Shown here one piece after another: positions 1 through 5,848 of a DNA stretch of 6,494 bases; within the stretch, counting starts at the first letter, position 1; every line of letters begins with the position of its first letter. This DNA comes from Legionellaceae bacterium (GTDB taxonomy: Bacteria; Pseudomonadota; Gammaproteobacteria; Legionellales; Legionellaceae): NCBI GenBank assembly GCA_027449525.1, contig DAIDLK010000011.1:1-6494 (forward strand), read 5' to 3'. The position numbers and the translations under genes are program-made. The notes under the pieces are model-generated. The model was not told the origin of the DNA. It was given only the letters and a program-made list of their open reading frames with translations, and did not search any database.

Positions 1-129
1 TGGTTATGGCCGCTTGCTTACTTAGTTGGTGTTAAAGGATACAACGGTTGTGGAACACTACTCATTGCTTACATGCCGTTAATTGGTTTTGCTAGGGCTT
101 TTAAAGCAGGCGTTTACGTAATAGAATGA
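1..129 (+). CDS. Possible C-terminal end of an unidentified hydrophobic protein (partial)
   Basis: The first forward frame is open from the window edge to a TGA at 127-129, giving 42 residues, while the other two forward frames meet stops within the first 35 bases. The peptide begins WLWPLAYLVG and ends AGVYVIE. It is rich in Leu, Ala, Gly, Tyr and Val, as expected of a membrane protein tail. I do not recognise the family; it does not resemble the end of aspartokinase or AlaS, which often lie upstream of csrA in gammaproteobacteria. An open frame of this length occurs by chance fairly often, so this call is tentative. If real, it would end 79 bases before csrA. Confidence 0.3.
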   Translation, partial: WLWPLAYLVGVKGYNGCGTLLIAYMPLIGFARAFKAGVYVIE

Positions 130-133
130 TTCG

Positions 134-152
134 CTTAAGTTTACCTTAAGGT
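134..152. repeat. Paired CTTAAG repeats forming an AT-rich hairpin upstream of csrA
   Basis: CTTAAG occurs at 134-139 and again at 145-150, separated by TTTAC. The second copy sits inside the 10-bp palindrome ACCTTAAGGT (143-152). The two copies could pair as a 6-bp stem with a 5-base loop, followed by GTTGTTTT. It could be a weak terminator for the gene to the left or an operator just upstream of the csrA promoter. The stem is short and has only two G-C pairs, so neither role is certain. Confidence 0.25.
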
Positions 153-171
153 TGTTTTCACAATCATTCGG

Positions 172-177
172 TATACT
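172..177 (+). promoter_or_regulatory. Candidate -10 element of the csrA promoter
   Basis: TATACT matches the sigma-70 -10 consensus at 5 of 6 bases and lies 31 bases before the csrA start codon at 209. Transcription would begin near 184, giving a leader of about 25 bases that just contains the Shine-Dalgarno sequence. No good -35 hexamer sits at 16-18 bases upstream; the nearest TTG-containing match, TTGTTT at 152-157, is too close. The promoter could therefore be weak or activator-dependent. Confidence 0.35.
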
Positions 178-194
178 ACCAAGCAGATGTTTAT

Positions 195-201
195 AAGGGA
201 G
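195..201 (+). promoter_or_regulatory. Shine-Dalgarno of csrA, which decides the start codon
   Basis: AAGGGAG ends 7 bases before the ATG at 209 but only 4 bases before the adjacent ATG at 206. This favours 209 and gives the family-typical N-terminus MLILTRR. The sequence contains a GGA trinucleotide (198-200), and a second GGA (204-206) overlaps the start region. GGA in a leader is the core of CsrA binding sites, so self-repression by covering the ribosome site is plausible. Confidence 0.7.
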
Positions 202-208
202 ATGGATG

Positions 209-439
209 ATGTTAATTTTAACTCGACGTATTGGCGAAGCGCTCATCATTGGCGATGATGTGAATATTACCGTACTGGGTGTGAAAGGCAACCAAGTGCG
301 CCTAGGTATTAATGCACCCAAAGACGTTGCAGTGCACCGTGAAGAAATTTATTTACGTATTCAGCAAGAAAAAGAAGGCGGCACGGTGACTGTCGATGCG
401 ATGGAAGAGCAAGAAAAACAAGAAGAGAGCGTGTTTTAG
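209..439 (+). CDS. csrA: Carbon storage regulator CsrA (RsmA)
   Basis: CsrA is a small homodimeric RNA-binding protein that binds GGA motifs in mRNA leaders, blocking or changing translation and stability. It controls carbon metabolism, motility, biofilm formation and, in many pathogens, virulence. The 76-residue product begins MLILTRRIGE and contains the conserved VRLGINAP and VHREEIY segments. The RNA-contacting residues Leu4, Arg6 and Arg44 of the family are all present. The start at 209 is chosen over the ATG at 206 because of Shine-Dalgarno spacing and the family N-terminus. The tail after residue 55 is charged, Glu- and Gln-rich and longer than in the 61-residue E. coli protein; such variable tails are usual in CsrA. 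The gene appears monocistronic and converges with birA, leaving only 14 bases between the two stop codons. Confidence 0.96.
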   Translation: MLILTRRIGEALIIGDDVNITVLGVKGNQVRLGINAPKDVAVHREEIYLRIQQEKEGGTVTVDAMEEQEKQEESVF

Positions 440-453
440 TGGTCTTGCTGTCT

Positions 454-1251
454 TTAAACGGACAAGGACGTTTCCCCGCTCGCAAGCTCGTGGCGCTGTT
501 GGTGTTCATCAAGTAATATCAGATGTCCATCGGATGTAATGCCATGTGCATACCCTTTTAGTTCACGGTTGTTTTGTACTACGCGTATAGGTTGTTGGTA
601 CAAGTAGTCTAACGATTTCCATTTGGCCTTAAATCCGCTAAAACCACTCGCTATATACTGCCCAAGAGCACACTGCAATTGATGAATTAACTGGGCCACA
701 ATCAGATTACGATCAAAGTAACGTCCTGTTATTTCTTGCAAAGAGCACCAGGGATGGGTATTTTGGGTATTAACATTCAAACCGATGCCTAGGATCACCT
801 CGGTGTGGTTTTGGCCGGTATCTGCCAGTTCAATTAAAATGCCAGATAACTTTCTTGTCTGCCACAGCAGATCATTTGGCCATTTAATACGTAAATTGTC
901 AGTGGGGAGGCCTAATGCCTTGATGGTATTAACGAGACTAAGGCTCACCACCAAGCTTAATGCCGATAACTGAGCCGAATGAACCGGCAAATAGTAGCGT
1001 ATTGAGCAATAAATATGACAGCCGTGCGGTGAGTGCCACACTCGACCAAACCGACCTCGTCCAGCCGTTTGTGTTTCTGCAATGCACAGCGTTGGACAAG
1101 ACGGCGTCGCAGGCTGATATTTTAAAAATTCGTTGGTCGAATCAATTGTATCGAACGCGTGGATGCTTAACTCTGAGTGGTACCCCAAGGCACGCAGTGC
1201 CCGGACAATGCGTTCAGGATTTAGGGGAATAACCTCAGACGTCTTGCTCAT
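454..1251 (-). CDS. birA: Biotin--[acetyl-CoA-carboxylase] ligase, single-domain form without HTH
   Basis: BirA activates biotin with ATP to biotinyl-5'-AMP and transfers it to the target lysine of AccB, the biotin carrier protein of acetyl-CoA carboxylase, in the cytoplasm. The 265-residue product shows the catalytic core: DSTN at 37-40, the biotin/adenylate loop GRGRFGR at 64-70, KWPND at 123-127, and RKLSGILIE with Lys134 matching the catalytic lysine of the E. coli enzyme. The small C-terminal domain follows, from about residue 215. E. coli BirA has 321 residues. The roughly 60-residue N-terminal winged-helix DNA-binding domain is missing here, since the protein starts at what is the interdomain linker in E. 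coli. It should therefore act only as an enzyme and not as repressor of biotin genes. The start lies 2 bases after the stop of the upstream phosphopantetheinyl transferase gene with only a weak ribosome site, so the two are probably co-transcribed and translationally coupled. Confidence 0.93.
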   Translation of the reverse strand: MSKTSEVIPLNPERIVRALRALGYHSELSIHAFDTIDSTNEFLKYQPATPSCPTLCIAETQTAGRGRFGRVWHSPHGCHIYCSIRYYLPVHSAQLSALSLVVSLSLVNTIKALGLPTDNLRIKWPNDLLWQTRKLSGILIELADTGQNHTEVILGIGLNVNTQNTHPWCSLQEITGRYFDRNLIVAQLIHQLQCALGQYIASGFSGFKAKWKSLDYLYQQPIRVVQNNRELKGYAHGITSDGHLILLDEHQQRHELASGETSLSV

Positions 1252-1253
1252 GG

Positions 1254-1934
1254 CTAATTACCGTTAAGGTATCGGATGGTCTGAATACCCGGATGATAAC
1301 ATAAAGCTGCACTGCACGCGGTGCCTGGCATAAATGGATAGATCTTCCATTCAAGGTGACTGTGTTGATCATAAAACATAAAAGCCTGATTGGGTAGTAG
1401 AGGAAAATTAAGGTGTTGGGTTGGGTAGCTAAGCCCCAAGCCCATTGCCTTGATTAACGCTTCTTTTTGTGCCCAGACGTTAAAAAATCCCAAAGGTTGC
1501 AGAGCATCTGGTAGCGCTAATAAATTTTTTTGTTCGTTAGCAGAGAATAAAGTGCGACTAATGCCGAGATAAGGTCGAGCAGAAAAGTACTCAATATCAA
1601 TTCCTAGGGGGTGCGTTTGTCCAACGGCCAGTAAAGCTTGTTCACCTGAGTGGCTTAAATTGAACTCCAACTCCAGAGGACGCTGAGCCAGTGAAGGTTT
1701 GCCTTGCGCGTTATAATCGAAACGCAATGTTTCTGGCGCTTGAGCCAAATACTGAGCAAGAATCTTTCGTAGCATGGTGCGTGCTATAACAAAACGTCGT
1801 TGATGCTGGGGGAGGTAGAAACGCCGCGCTCTTTCTACCTCGTCGTTTGAAAGTGTGCTCTCTTCAATGCTGGAGTAGGGTTTTTTCAACGAAAATCGCC
1901 AGATGTCAATACGGGTGTCGTTTAGGCTTGTCAT
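1254..1934 (-). CDS. 4'-phosphopantetheinyl transferase, Sfp type
   Basis: This enzyme moves the 4'-phosphopantetheine arm of coenzyme A onto a conserved serine of carrier proteins (ACP, or PCP of peptide synthetases), turning them from apo to holo form; it needs magnesium. The 226-residue product has the length and ordered motifs of the Sfp/EntD/Gsp group: GKPSL at 78-82, FNLSHS at 91-96, GIDIE at 111-115 with metal-binding Asp113 and Glu115, and the WxxKEAxxKxxG signature at 154-165 (Trp154, Lys157, Glu158, Lys162). AcpS-type enzymes are about half this length. No synthetase genes are nearby. Beside birA and accA, its likely substrate is the fatty-acid ACP, possibly as the sole transferase of the cell; that is inference. 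An in-frame TGA three codons upstream limits the start to this ATG or one further in. No clear Shine-Dalgarno precedes it. Confidence 0.93.
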   Translation of the reverse strand: MTSLNDTRIDIWRFSLKKPYSSIEESTLSNDEVERARRFYLPQHQRRFVIARTMLRKILAQYLAQAPETLRFDYNAQGKPSLAQRPLELEFNLSHSGEQALLAVGQTHPLGIDIEYFSARPYLGISRTLFSANEQKNLLALPDALQPLGFFNVWAQKEALIKAMGLGLSYPTQHLNFPLLPNQAFMFYDQHSHLEWKIYPFMPGTACSAALCYHPGIQTIRYLNGN

Positions 1935-1968
1935 GACGGTTCATGTGATTTCTTTAGTGGTTTGAGTG

Positions 1969-1980
1969 TATAATAATTTA
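1969..1980. promoter_or_regulatory. Divergent promoter core between the transferase gene and accA
   Basis: A perfect TATAAT (1969-1974) faces accA, predicting transcription from about 1981 and a leader of roughly 27 bases to the start at 2008. The only -35-like match is GTGATT at 1945-1950 (3 of 6, 18-base spacer), which is weak. On the other strand the same stretch reads TATTAT (1975-1970, 5 of 6), a possible -10 for the leftward transferase-birA pair, also without a good -35. The two promoters would overlap and compete. The whole divergent spacer is only 73 bases. Confidence 0.45.
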
Positions 1981-2007
1981 TTCGACGAATGAATGAGTTG
2001 GAATGAC

Positions 2008-2955
2008 ATGAGCCGACAGTATTTGGATTTTGAACAGCCAATTGAAGAGTTAAATCAAAAAATTGAAGCACTGAGCATGCTAGATGCCGACAGCAGTATG
2101 AATTTAAGCGAAGAAATTGCGCGCTTGCAAGCGAAGAGCCAAGAATTAACCCGCCAAATCTTCGCAAAACTTGATGCTTGGCAAATTACGCAAATGGCGC
2201 GGCATCCAGCTCGACCACAAACTACTGATTATATTGAATACGTATTCACAGATTTTCAAGAGCTGCACGGGGATCGTCATTATTCTTCAGCACCAGCCAT
2301 TATTGGTGGATTAGCCCGTTTTGAGGGTCAACCGGTTATGATTCTTGGTCATCAAAAGGGTAAGCGCACCAAAGAAAAAGTCTATCGTAATTTTGGTATG
2401 GCGCGCCCTGAAGAATACCGTAAAGCTTTGCGGTTGATGCGTATGGCAGAAAAATTTAATTTACCTGTTATTACCTTTATTGATACCGCTGGTGCTTATC
2501 CTGGAATTGGTGCAGAAGAACGCAACCAGTCAGAAGCGATTGCACGTAATTTATTGACGATGGCGGCTCTTAGAACGCCGATAGTATGCATCGTGACTGG
2601 CGAGGCTGGCTCAGGCGGTGCATTAGCGATTGGGATGGGGGATCGCGTGTTCATGTTACAATTTTCTACGTATTCGGTTATTTCACCCGAAGGTTGCGCT
2701 TCCATTTTATGGAAAGATCCATCCAAAGCGAATGATGCAGCACAAGCCATGCAAGTTACCGCAGACAAAACGCTAAAAAACGGTTTGATTGATGGTATTA
2801 TTGAAGAGCCGTTGGGTGGCGCGCACCGTGATTTAGAGTCCATGTGCAGCCGATTACGTGGGGTACTGAGTAAGGAGTTACGTACCTTACAAACCATGCC
2901 AATCGATGTGCTCCTTGCTGAGCGCTATGCGAAGTACATGGCATTGGGTGTCTAG
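2008..2955 (+). CDS. accA: Acetyl-CoA carboxylase carboxyltransferase subunit alpha
   Basis: AccA and AccD form the A2B2 carboxyltransferase that moves the carboxyl group from biotinylated AccB to acetyl-CoA, making malonyl-CoA, the committed step of fatty acid synthesis. The start at 2008 gives 315 residues (E. coli 319) and the N-terminus MSRQYLDFEQP, aligning with MSLNFLDFEQP of E. coli. An in-frame ATG at 1993 would add five residues, but it lacks a ribosome site and sits about 12 bases from the predicted transcript start. An N-terminal helical segment (about 1-60) is followed by the crotonase-fold domain, with GHQKG near 114, DTAGAYPG at 159-166, GEAGSGGALAIG at 198-209 and STYSVISPEGCASILWK near 220-236. 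Compared with E. coli, the Pro of DTPGAYPG and a Gly of GEGGSGG are both Ala. The gene leads a tight rightward cluster; tilS begins 5 bases after its stop. Confidence 0.96.
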   Translation: MSRQYLDFEQPIEELNQKIEALSMLDADSSMNLSEEIARLQAKSQELTRQIFAKLDAWQITQMARHPARPQTTDYIEYVFTDFQELHGDRHYSSAPAIIGGLARFEGQPVMILGHQKGKRTKEKVYRNFGMARPEEYRKALRLMRMAEKFNLPVITFIDTAGAYPGIGAEERNQSEAIARNLLTMAALRTPIVCIVTGEAGSGGALAIGMGDRVFMLQFSTYSVISPEGCASILWKDPSKANDAAQAMQVTADKTLKNGLIDGIIEEPLGGAHRDLESMCSRLRGVLSKELRTLQTMPIDVLLAERYAKYMALGV

Positions 2956-2960
2956 TTGTT

Positions 2961-4268
2961 ATGTCGTTGGATGCTCTAATTTCCCCTGCGTGTCGCTTGC
3001 GCCTCGCCGCATTCGAGCAGCTTTGGGTTGGCTTCAGTGGTGGGTTAGACTCGACGGTGTTGTTGCATGCATTACACACTGACCCGACGTTGCGCCCTAA
3101 ATTGCACGCAATGCATGTTCATCACGGTTTAAGTCAGCAAGCGGATGATTGGCAGCAGCATTGTGCGCAAGTTTGTCGAGATTGGTCGATACCGTTTCGC
3201 ACGGAGCAAGTAACGCTTAGTCGTTCTACGAATATTGAAGCACAGGCGCGTGCGGCACGATTACAGGTATTTGCCCCGCTCATCACGCACAATGTGTGTT
3301 TAATTCTTGCTCATCATCAACACGATCAAGCAGAAACGGTTTTGTTGCAATTATGCCGGGGAGCTGGTGTGGTTGGACTAGCGGCCATGCCAGAATGGTT
3401 AGCGTTTCAGGGTGGATTGATTGCGAGGCCGTTGTTGCATCGATCGAAACAAGCCGTGCTAGCCTACGCTAACACCCATCAGCTTTGCTGGGTTGATGAT
3501 GAAAGCAACCGTGATGTATCTTATGCGCGTAATTATTTACGCCACAGGGTGTTACCTATTTTACAGAATCGCTGGCCTCAAGTAACCAAGCGTCTAGCTC
3601 TTGCTGCTGAACACATGCAGCAAGCACAGAGCAATTTAATTGATTTAGCGTATCTGGATTGCCCTAACTTAGCCACTATCGGTCAGCCGCTGCTATTAAC
3701 CAGCTTACAACATTTACCCATGGCACGCTTAAGTAATGTGGTGCGGGTTTGGTTGACAAATCAAGTGACCATTATGCCTTCGTACAAAACGTTTCAGCGT
3801 TTGTTGCTTGAGGTGATTCCTGCTCAGCGGGATCGATCGCCTAGTGTGGCTTGGGCAGGTTTTTGTGTGCGTCGCTACCGACAGGCACTCTATTTGTTAA
3901 CCGAGCATTCCGCGCCGGCAATGATGCCTACCGACTGGCTTGCTTTTCCAGCGCCACTTAAGGTTCAAGCTCATTTTTTGCAGGCGCAGGTTGCAGAGCA
4001 AGGTTTGCTTGTATCCGAGCAAACTCGGGTACAAGTGCGTTTTCGTCAGGGTGGTGAGACGCTGGTTTGGCAGGGTAAAACACGTCGCTTAAAGCAGCTA
4101 TTACAAGAATGGGGTGTTCCGCCATGGCAGCGAGGCCAAATACCGTTGGTGTATATCGATGGTGTGTTAGCCGCTGTGGTAGATTTTTGTATCAGTGATC
4201 CGTATTATAGCTCGCAATCGGCGCGAGTTTTTCATATTAGTGCCTTGCCGGCGGGAGTGGTTGCATGA
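2961..4268 (+). CDS. tilS: tRNA(Ile)-lysidine synthase
   Basis: TilS adenylates C34 of the CAU-anticodon tRNA-Ile and attaches lysine, producing lysidine so that the tRNA reads AUA as isoleucine and not AUG as methionine. It is normally essential. The 435-residue product matches the usual length of the long form. The N-terminal PP-loop ATPase domain has SGGLDS at 26-31, IEAQARAAR at 92-100, LAHHQHDQAET at 116-126 and NYLRHRVLP at 191-199. The middle helical domain follows at about 210-320. The C-terminal tRNA-binding domain includes VRFRQGGE at 359-366 and a basic segment leading to GVPPWQR at 385-391. The start is 5 bases after the accA stop with no evident Shine-Dalgarno, so translation probably depends on coupling with accA. 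Its stop overlaps the start of the next gene. Confidence 0.96.
   Translation: MSLDALISPACRLRLAAFEQLWVGFSGGLDSTVLLHALHTDPTLRPKLHAMHVHHGLSQQADDWQQHCAQVCRDWSIPFRTEQVTLSRSTNIEAQARAARLQVFAPLITHNVCLILAHHQHDQAETVLLQLCRGAGVVGLAAMPEWLAFQGGLIARPLLHRSKQAVLAYANTHQLCWVDDESNRDVSYARNYLRHRVLPILQNRWPQVTKRLALAAEHMQQAQSNLIDLAYLDCPNLATIGQPLLLTSLQHLPMARLSNVVRVWLTNQVTIMPSYKTFQRLLLEVIPAQRDRSPSVAWAGFCVRRYRQALYLLTEHSAPAMMPTDWLAFPAPLKVQAHFLQAQVAEQGLLVSEQTRVQVRFRQGGETLVWQGKTRRLKQLLQEWGVPPWQRGQIPLVYIDGVLAAVVDFCISDPYYSSQSARVFHISALPAGVVA
4253..4257 (+). promoter_or_regulatory. Shine-Dalgarno of the PAP2 gene
   Basis: GGGAG lies inside the last codons of tilS and ends 7 bases before the ATG at 4265. It is one of the clearest ribosome sites in the accA-lipA run and supports that start codon. 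Confidence 0.6.
4265..4268 (+). other. ATGA stop/start overlap, tilS to PAP2 gene
   Basis: The tilS stop TGA (4266-4268) overlaps the ATG (4265-4267) of the PAP2 gene. This arrangement favours re-initiation by terminating ribosomes and supports one transcript. Confidence 0.8.
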
Positions 4269-4849
4269 AAGTAATTGGTTATTTGCTGGGTTTATTACTG
4301 ATAGGGATTTGCTACTACACGGTTGATCAACCACTAGCGGCCTGGCTAGCCCATCAGCAGTTCGCGCAACAGTGGTCTTGGTTATGGGTACTGACTGCCT
4401 TGGGTAGCACGAAACCGTATTTAGTTGGATTATTGCTGTTAGCACTGGCGGCGCGTTTCATCGTCCCAAACAAACGTTGGGAGCAGCGTTTTTGGTTTTT
4501 GTGGCTGTGTGTACTATTACCCGAATTAATTTGTGTTGGCTTAAAGATTGGTTTTGGACGAGCACGTCCTGAGTTGTGGTTTAGTCAGCAGTTGTACGGT
4601 TTTTATGGATTGCAATTGAATCCCTTATTTTGGTCGTTCCCGTCAGGGCATACCACGACCATTATGGGTTTTGCGCTTGGGTTGAGTTGTGTGTTTCCGC
4701 GCTACACCGTCGGTTTTTTGGTATTGGCTGGATTGGTCGTCGCGTCTCGTGTCATGCTATTGCAACACTACTTAAGTGATGTACTAATGGCTACTTGGCT
4801 TTGTTGCATAGAAATAAGTGTTCTCAGTAAACGATGGCGCAACACATGA
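4265..4849 (+). CDS. PAP2-family integral membrane phosphatase
   Basis: This is a type 2 phosphatidic acid phosphatase-family membrane protein that removes phosphate from a lipid phosphate or diphosphate by a histidine-phosphate intermediate. The 194-residue product carries the complete three-part signature: KX6RP (Lys94, Arg101, Pro102), PSGH at 126-129, and SRX5HX3D (Ser161, Arg162, His168, Asp172). About five or six hydrophobic helices are visible (roughly 4-18, 40-62, 76-94, 131-144, 148-165, 173-187). This suits an inner-membrane enzyme with its active site on the periplasmic face. Possible substrates are undecaprenyl diphosphate (PgpB/YbjG-like), phosphatidylglycerol phosphate or lipid A phosphate (LpxE-like); the sequence alone does not decide. 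It is joined to tilS and to lipA by ATGA overlaps, which shows co-expression but not shared function. Confidence 0.9.
   Translation: MKVIGYLLGLLLIGICYYTVDQPLAAWLAHQQFAQQWSWLWVLTALGSTKPYLVGLLLLALAARFIVPNKRWEQRFWFLWLCVLLPELICVGLKIGFGRARPELWFSQQLYGFYGLQLNPLFWSFPSGHTTTIMGFALGLSCVFPRYTVGFLVLAGLVVASRVMLLQHYLSDVLMATWLCCIEISVLSKRWRNT
4846..4849 (+). other. ATGA stop/start overlap, PAP2 gene to lipA
   Basis: The PAP2 gene ends with TGA at 4847-4849, overlapping an ATG at 4846-4848 in the lipA frame. A further in-frame ATG follows directly at 4849, and another lies upstream at 4834. No strong Shine-Dalgarno is present, so coupling at this ATGA is the best reason to place the lipA start here. Confidence 0.6.
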
Positions 4850-5835
4850 TGAAATTGATAGATATACCCGTAGTGGTTGAGAGTGGTAAAAAGTATGTAA
4901 CCAATCATGGTGTGGTGGCAATCAAGGATGGTGTGAAAAGTCAACAGCCGGCAAAGGCGCGACTCGCTAAGCCGGCTTGGTTGCGCATGAAAAATCATAC
5001 CACACCGCAATACCAACAAGTAAAAGCGCAGGTGAAAGCCCATCAATTAGCGACTGTGTGTGAAGAGGCGAAATGCCCGAACATTGCTGAGTGTTGGTCA
5101 CACGGCACGGCAACCATCATGTTAATGGGAGCCGTGTGCACGCGAGCCTGTCGTTTTTGCGCGGTCGATACGGGTAACCCACACGGTTGGCTGGATCCTA
5201 GCGAACCAGATAACACGGCTAAAACAGTGGCTTTAATGCAGCTTGAGTATGTGGTGTTGACCTCGGTGAATCGAGATGATTTACCTGATGGAGGTGCCAG
5301 TCATTATGCAGCTGCTATCAAAGCAATTAAAACGCTCACCCCGAAAACGCGCGTAGAAGCACTAACGCCTGATTTTCAAGGTGTAGCGGCGCACGTGAAC
5401 GTATTATTAGACAGCGGGGTTGATGTGTTCGCGCAAAATGTAGAGACAGTCGAGCGCCTAACCCATCCCGTGCGTGACAACCGCGCTGGCTATTGGCAAA
5501 CGCTGAATGTTCTTCAACACGCCAAACATTATCGTCCAAATGTGTTGACCAAAACAAGCTTAATGCTTGGTTTAGGTGAGCGGGATGAAGAAGTCGTTAC
5601 TACAATGGACGATTTGCGTGCGTGCGGGGTTGATATTTTAACCCTCGGCCAGTATTTACAACCCACACCCCATCATTTAGCGGTTGAACGCTACGTTACC
5701 CCTGAGGCATTTGATAAATTTCGTGCCATCGGATTAGCCAAGGGTTTTTTTGAGGTTGCCTCGGGCCCACTTGTGCGTTCAAGTTATCGCGCTGATCGAA
5801 TTTTTAAACGCGATAATCTTGGGTTGTCGCATTAA
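4846..5835 (+). CDS. lipA: Lipoyl synthase
   Basis: LipA is a radical S-adenosylmethionine enzyme that inserts two sulfurs into the octanoyl chain bound to lipoyl domains (pyruvate and 2-oxoglutarate dehydrogenases, glycine cleavage H protein), making lipoate in the cytoplasm. With this start the product has 329 residues (E. coli 321). Both iron-sulfur sites are visible: the auxiliary cluster motif CX4CX5C with Cys72, Cys77 and Cys83, and the radical SAM CX3CX2C with Cys98, Cys102 and Cys105. The conserved RSSY near the C-terminus (311-314) contributes the serine ligand of the auxiliary cluster. GERDEE and the AQNVETV segment are also typical. The start could instead be 4834 or 4849; only a few poorly conserved residues change. 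lipB, the usual partner, is not in the window. The gene ends the accA-tilS-PAP2 run, and its stop overlaps the stop of the facing rhomboid gene. Confidence 0.96.
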   Translation: MMKLIDIPVVVESGKKYVTNHGVVAIKDGVKSQQPAKARLAKPAWLRMKNHTTPQYQQVKAQVKAHQLATVCEEAKCPNIAECWSHGTATIMLMGAVCTRACRFCAVDTGNPHGWLDPSEPDNTAKTVALMQLEYVVLTSVNRDDLPDGGASHYAAAIKAIKTLTPKTRVEALTPDFQGVAAHVNVLLDSGVDVFAQNVETVERLTHPVRDNRAGYWQTLNVLQHAKHYRPNVLTKTSLMLGLGERDEEVVTTMDDLRACGVDILTLGQYLQPTPHHLAVERYVTPEAFDKFRAIGLAKGFFEVASGPLVRSSYRADRIFKRDNLGLSH

Positions 5836-5848
5836 AAAATGACAAACC
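5821..5848. terminator. Weak hairpin over the convergent stops of lipA and the rhomboid gene
   Basis: GGGTTGTC (5821-5828) can pair with GACAAACC (5841-5848) at 7 of 8 positions. The 12-base loop contains both stop codons and a run of six A. No T-tract follows the stem in either direction, so it is not a standard intrinsic terminator. It might serve as a weak 3' end or RNA-stability element for both transcripts, or it may be chance. Confidence 0.25.

Noticed and set aside
1..205. tRNA or small RNA gene in the stretch before csrA
   Set aside because: I could not find a T-loop sequence such as GTTCGA or a cloverleaf arrangement, nor clustered GGA hairpins of a CsrB-type RNA.
206..208. ATG one codon upstream of the chosen csrA start
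   Set aside because: It is only 4 bases from the Shine-Dalgarno, and CsrA proteins typically begin MLILTRR, which the next ATG gives.
440..500. Intrinsic terminator between csrA and birA
   Set aside because: The only stems found are about 5 bp, without a T-tract on either strand.
960..1232. 90-codon open frame antisense to birA
   Set aside because: It lies within the catalytic domain coding region of birA, has no ribosome site I can see and no family resemblance.
1993..1995. Earlier in-frame ATG for accA, adding MSWND
   Set aside because: It has no ribosome site, sits very close to the predicted transcript start, and the product from 2008 aligns residue for residue with the E. coli N-terminus.
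2496..2897. 133-codon open frame antisense to accA
   Set aside because: It lies wholly within the strongly conserved accA, and its product is low in recognisable motifs, so it is a shadow of the real gene.
4768..5046. 92-codon leftward frame across the PAP2-lipA junction
   Set aside because: It covers two well-supported genes on the other strand and shows no motif or translation signal.
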